Positions 62,005 through 64,000 of a DNA stretch of 64,000 bases are shown piece by piece. The translations under genes were made by a program, and so were the position numbers. Below the pieces are notes generated by a model. The model was not told the DNA's origin, did not search any database, and saw nothing but the letters and a program-made list of their open reading frames with translations. Every line of letters starts with the position of its first letter. Position 1 is the first letter of the stretch. Origin of the DNA: UBA5072 sp041737175 (GTDB lineage: Bacteria; Bacteroidota; Bacteroidia; Bacteroidales; UBA10428); the NCBI GenBank assembly GCA_041737175.1, contig JBGSSF010000004.1, positions 142,462 to 206,461 of the forward strand, read 5' to 3'.

Positions 62005-62032
62005 AGACCCCGCCCCTTGGCGGTGTCTCTAC
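62001..62032. repeat. Palindrome of the GTAGAGAC family overlapping the GGGPS stop codon
   Basis: GTAGAGACCCCGCC and GGCGGTGTCTCTAC pair over 14 bp with one mismatch around a CCTT loop. The element starts one base before the stop codon of the GGGP-synthase gene, so the TAG of GTAGAGAC is the stop. The same GTAGAGAC end supplies the dsbD stop at 51272. It may also terminate transcription. Confidence 0.75.
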
Positions 62033-62183
62033 ATATTGATTCATGGAAACAATCTCCCCGTTCATCAACACATCCATCCCCTTCGTTGAATATTCAGAAC
62101 ATCATTCCGGGTCCTGCGTATCATCATACAGAAAAGCAAAAACAAACATAACAAAGAGAAACGCTCGATAATCATCATAAAGA

Positions 62184-62214
62184 TTTGCCCAAGTTGGTTT
62201 AGTTAGTAGTTTTG
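62184..62214 (+). promoter_or_regulatory. Complete -33/-7 promoter directly before a terminator hairpin
   Basis: TTTG (62184-62187), 19 bp, then TAGTTTTG (62207-62214) fit the Bacteroidota promoter TTTG-N19-TAnnTTTG perfectly. The predicted start near 62221 falls at the first base of a rho-independent terminator (62224-62253), so only a transcript of about 30 bases would be made if both signals work. The 150 bp before it contain nothing else that I can recognise. Confidence 0.5.
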
Positions 62215-62223
62215 TTTAATGTG

Positions 62224-62253
62224 AAAAAGGTCGTCAGCGGACGGCCTTTTTTT
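62224..62253 (+). terminator. Rho-independent terminator
   Basis: AAGGTCGTC and GACGGCCTT form a 9-bp stem with one G-T pair and an AGCG loop, flanked by A5 before and a run of seven T after. It should end transcripts from the GGGPS side, or a short RNA starting at the promoter just upstream. Confidence 0.8.
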
Positions 62254-62273
62254 ATTTAATTGTGTTTATTGGC

Positions 62274-62281
62274 TATCTTTG
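62274..62281 (+). promoter_or_regulatory. -7 box (TATCTTTG) of the S4-domain gene
   Basis: A perfect TAnnTTTG match downstream of the terminator and 22 bp before the ATG at 62304, with TTTT about 20 bp upstream as a weak -33. It gives the S4-domain gene a leader of about 16 bases. Confidence 0.5.
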
Positions 62282-62303
62282 CGGAAGTGAATTGGTACCT
62301 GGG

Positions 62304-62690
62304 ATGGAGATTAAAGAGAAAGTCAGAATTGATAAATGGCTCTGGGCCGTAAGAATTTATAAAACCCGGAGCATGGCTACAGAAGCCTGTCACAAGGGCA
62401 GGATAATCATCAATGGCACAGAGGTTAAACCTTCACACGAGGTAAAACCAGGAGAAATAATTTTTGTACGGAAACTCCCCGTTATCTATACCCTGCAGGT
62501 CAGAGGTCTTGTTCATAACCGACTTCCGGCTCAACGGGTCAGGGAATTTGTTGATGATCTCACTTCACCGGAAGAATTGGAAAAACTGAAAATAAAAGAC
62601 ATGGCTTTCTTTAAACGCGACAGGGGGGCAGGAAGACCGACAAAGAAAGAAAGAAGATTATTGGATAACATTATTAATAGTGACAAGTGA
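62304..62690 (+). CDS. S4-domain RNA-binding protein, Hsp15-like
   Basis: I choose the ATG at 62304 (MEIKEKVRIDKWLWAVRIYKT, 128 residues), the usual start of this family; the frame is open further upstream. The S4 domain (about 5-55; KVRIDKWLWAVRIYKTRSMA, HKGRIIINGTEVKPSHEVKPG) is followed by a basic C-terminal tail (FFKRDRGAGRPTKKERRLL). This is the HslR/Hsp15 plan: such proteins bind ribosomal RNA and help free stalled 50S-peptidyl-tRNA. Its stop codon overlaps the first arm of a GGGACGAGGGAC repeat at 62694. Confidence 0.88.
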   Translation: MEIKEKVRIDKWLWAVRIYKTRSMATEACHKGRIIINGTEVKPSHEVKPGEIIFVRKLPVIYTLQVRGLVHNRLPAQRVREFVDDLTSPEELEKLKIKDMAFFKRDRGAGRPTKKERRLLDNIINSDK

Positions 62691-62814
62691 CGAGGGACGA
62701 GGGACAAGTGTGCAAGTGTTTTGGGTGTGGAGCATGTTTACCGGATGCAATTCCGCAACCCATTTACATTTCATGCGGTCAACTCGTCCCTCGTCCCTTG
62801 TCCCTTGTCCCTTG
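62682..62814. repeat. GGGAC(G/A)AG repeat pair, left of the DUF4924 gene
   Basis: GGGACGAGGGAC (62694-62705) and GTCCCTCGTCCC (62786-62797) are perfect inverse copies about 80 bp apart, and further GGGACAAG-type units surround them. The left copy begins at the S4 gene stop, and the right copy ends just before the DUF4924 ATG. A second pair of the same kind flanks the other side of that gene (63361-63444). Confidence 0.75.
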
Positions 62815-62819
62815 AAAAC

Positions 62820-63356
62820 ATGCTAATCGCTCAGGAAAAACGCAAAACCAACATTGCCGAATACATTTTATATATGTGGCAGGTTGAAGATCTGATACGT
62901 GCGTACCGGTTTAATATCGATCTGATTGAACAAAACCTGATTTCACAGTATTCCCAGCCCCCAAGAATTAAAAACGAAGTAAGAGACTGGTTTGCCAACA
63001 TGATACTGATGATGTATCGCGAGGGTATTCAGGAAAAAGGGCATTTGAGTAATCTTACAGCCCTGATAGCGGAAGTGACAGACTTGCATATCCGGCTTCT
63101 CAACAGCGAATCCGGCTACAAGCAATTATTCCTTGATGCTTCGGGAAACATTGCGGAATTCAGGAAGAAATCGGCCAATCCGGCAACCGGGGACATTGAA
63201 ATCTGTCTGAATGCATTATATGGTTTGTTGCTGCTTCGTTTGAAAAAACAAACGGTGAGCAGGGAGACTGAGTTGGCTATGGCCTCTTTCAGCAAACTGC
63301 TGGCCAGGCTATCACGTATTTTTCTGGAGGTGGAGAGAGGAGAACGGGAGATTTAG
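62820..63356 (+). CDS. DUF4924 family protein
   Basis: I choose the ATG at 62820 because the 33 codons before it are encoded by the GGGACGAG repeats. The 178-residue protein is helical throughout: MLIAQEKRKTNIAEYILYMWQVEDLIRAYRFNID is the diagnostic start of this Bacteroidota-specific family, and later segments (NEVRDWFANMILMMYREG, LNALYGLLLLRLKKQ) complete it. It has no signal peptide or known domain, so its role is unknown. The gene is bracketed on both sides by the GGGACAAG repeat hairpins. Confidence 0.85.
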   Translation: MLIAQEKRKTNIAEYILYMWQVEDLIRAYRFNIDLIEQNLISQYSQPPRIKNEVRDWFANMILMMYREGIQEKGHLSNLTALIAEVTDLHIRLLNSESGYKQLFLDASGNIAEFRKKSANPATGDIEICLNALYGLLLLRLKKQTVSRETELAMASFSKLLARLSRIFLEVERGEREI

Positions 63357-63360
63357 GGAT

Positions 63361-63456
63361 AAGGGACGAGGGACAAGGGACCAGTTGTGTGAGGGCATGA
63401 GTAAGAGTGACTAACACCCAAATCCCACTTGTCCCTCGTCCCTTGTCCCTTTTTTA
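63361..63456. repeat. GGGACGAGGGACAAG inverted pair, right of the DUF4924 gene
   Basis: AAGGGACGAGGGACAAG (63361-63377) and its exact complement CTTGTCCCTCGTCCCTT (63428-63444) form a 17-bp perfect inverted repeat with a 50-base loop, followed by a T run at 63450-63455. It starts 4 bp after the DUF4924 stop and could act as its terminator. It matches the pair on the left side of the gene. Confidence 0.75.
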
Positions 63457-63591
63457 CTATTCCTGGAGTTGCTCTTTCACAACAGCTTCTTCCCTTATTC
63501 TGTTGCTCAGCATCTTGTAGTATTCGTCCGCATCCTTTTCCGCAAATTCCGTATGGGAGCGTGCAGCCCATTTTTTAGCGTCTTCAGGGTC
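63457..63591 (-). pseudogene. Possible 44-codon coding remnant
   Basis: Between an upstream TGA and a TAG on the minus strand is a 44-codon stretch of charged, helical sequence (DAKKWAARSHTEFAEKDADEY, ending NRIREEAVVKEQLQE). It has no usable start codon near its beginning. A frame with protein-like codons lies in the shifted phase just upstream, so a frameshifted or truncated gene end next to the tRNA is possible. No family is recognised. Confidence 0.25.
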
Positions 63592-63650
63592 TCAGTTTCT
63601 GACTCAAAATATGATTTTGAAAATATTATATTACATTTACAATGTTTTAC

Positions 63651-63725
63651 GGGCATTTAGCTCAGTTGGTTTAGAGCATTACCTTGACAGGGTAGGGGTC
63701 ACTGGTTCGAATCCAGTAATGCCCA
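63651..63725 (+). tRNA. tRNA-Val (anticodon GAC)
   Basis: The cloverleaf can be drawn completely: acceptor GGGCATT pairing with AATGCCC, D arm GCTC/GAGC with GTTGG loop, anticodon stem TTACC/GGTAG around loop TTGACAG (anticodon GAC, codon GUC, valine), a 5-base variable segment, and T arm ACTGG/CCAGT with TTCGAAT. The discriminator base is A; CCA is not encoded. It stands alone and is followed by a palindromic array. Confidence 0.97.
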
Positions 63726-63807
63726 CAACAGTAAATTATAACACAGGTTTTCTCATTTGTCCTTTCTCGATCTTCAATCTACCATTACTACTGATGCATT
63801 AAATGTC

Positions 63808-64000
63808 AAGCCATGAAATGGCTTAATCTGAATAACCGTGGGTGCAACCCACGGAAAACAACATGCAACAGGAACTCAACCCTGAAAGGGTTGAATATTA
63901 CACATGCTAATAAATTCAACCCTTTCAGGGTTGTGATATATCGTGTCATTCTATCCGTGGGTTGCACCCACGGTTATTGAAATTTAACCCCTTTTGGGGT
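63808..64000. repeat. Nested palindromic array beside tRNA-Val
   Basis: Six small hairpins follow one another: AAGCCAT/ATGGCTT (63808-63824), CCGTGGGT/ACCCACGG (63836-63854), TCAACCCT/AGGGTTGA (63876-63894), CAACCCT/AGGGTTG (63917-63933), CCGTGGGT/ACCCACGG (63955-63973) and ACCCC/GGGGT (63987-64000). The second and fifth are reverse complements of each other including loops (GCA, TGC), and so are the third and fourth (GAA, TTC). The 63836-63973 part is therefore one larger nested inverted repeat. Confidence 0.85.

Noticed and set aside
62040..62183. A structured RNA or small gene before the promoter at 62184
   Set aside because: No open frame with a start and no paired structure that I can see.
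62721..62819. 33-codon N-terminal extension of the DUF4924 protein
   Set aside because: The bases belong to the repeat pair, and the family starts at MLIAQEKRK.
63353..63571. 72-codon minus-strand frame after DUF4924
   Set aside because: Most of it is encoded by the GGGACAAG repeats, so it is a product of the repeat.
63808..64000. CRISPR array
   Set aside because: The repeats are inverse rather than direct, of unequal spacing, and no unique spacers or cas genes are present.

Overview
The window is a 64 kb piece of a Bacteroidota chromosome, most likely an environmental member of the Bacteroidales or Marinilabiliales. The lineage call rests on a SusC/SusD pair run by an ECF sigma factor and FecR anti-sigma factor, a type IX secretion sorting domain, the conserved mutY-ssb-gldE-gldD cluster, a bacterial GGGP synthase, DUF4924, a mS38/AURKAIP1-like micro-protein, and promoters of the TTTG / TAnnTTTG type.

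Layout. (1) 1-2.6 kb, minus strand: a truncated lipoprotein, an alpha/beta-hydrolase esterase and a ChbG/YdjC-like deacetylase. (2) 2.6-3.15 kb: a gene graveyard with the 5' stub of a DUF5060-type glycosidase and the 5' stub of a nucleoside hydrolase. (3) 3.16-16.7 kb, plus strand: a GH2 beta-mannosidase, a DUF5060-type glycosidase and an exported RraA-like protein. A tight catabolic cluster follows: a DeoR regulator behind a TTTCG-rich operator, a split transketolase, a second DUF5060 glycosidase, an FGGY kinase, a fucose-isomerase-like enzyme and a DUF4432 mutarotase-like protein. (4) 16.8-46.1 kb, minus strand: a large polysaccharide-utilisation locus (PUL). In transcription order it runs ECF sigma, FecR, SusC, SusD, fused MFS/spermidine-synthase-like protein, (alpha/alpha)6 glycosidase, DoxX-TIM-barrel fusion, glycosidase-SGNH esterase fusion, apiosidase-like glycosidase, orphan TonB-plug protein, GH28-like protein, (alpha/alpha)6 glycosidase, T9SS-secreted beta-helix protein and a clan GH-D protein. 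(5) 46.1-54.5 kb: lipoprotein Gfo/Idh/MocA oxidoreductase, small heat-shock protein, M1-like peptidase, DsbD carrying in-frame palindromic repeats, and a DUF5009 membrane protein. (6) 54.5-64 kb: an 8-bp minisatellite, then housekeeping genes (rng, ribosomal micro-protein, HU, mutY, ssb, gldE, gldD, PPTase, GGGPS, S4 protein, DUF4924), tRNA-Val and a nested palindromic array.

How it may work together. The surface and periplasmic enzymes (GH28-like, three apiosidase-like/DUF5060 proteins, esterases, (alpha/alpha)6 enzymes) would release sugars from a pectin-like glycan. The cytoplasmic isomerase, FGGY kinase and split transketolase match the logic of the known D-apiose to apulose to apulose-4-phosphate to transketolase route. 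A locus for an apiose-bearing pectin, such as apiogalacturonan, is my leading hypothesis. It is inference: no substrate can be read from sequence alone, and no inner-membrane sugar transporter is in the window.

The window is also rich in short palindromic repeats of several families. Two supply the stop codon of the preceding gene, and one pair sits in frame inside dsbD.
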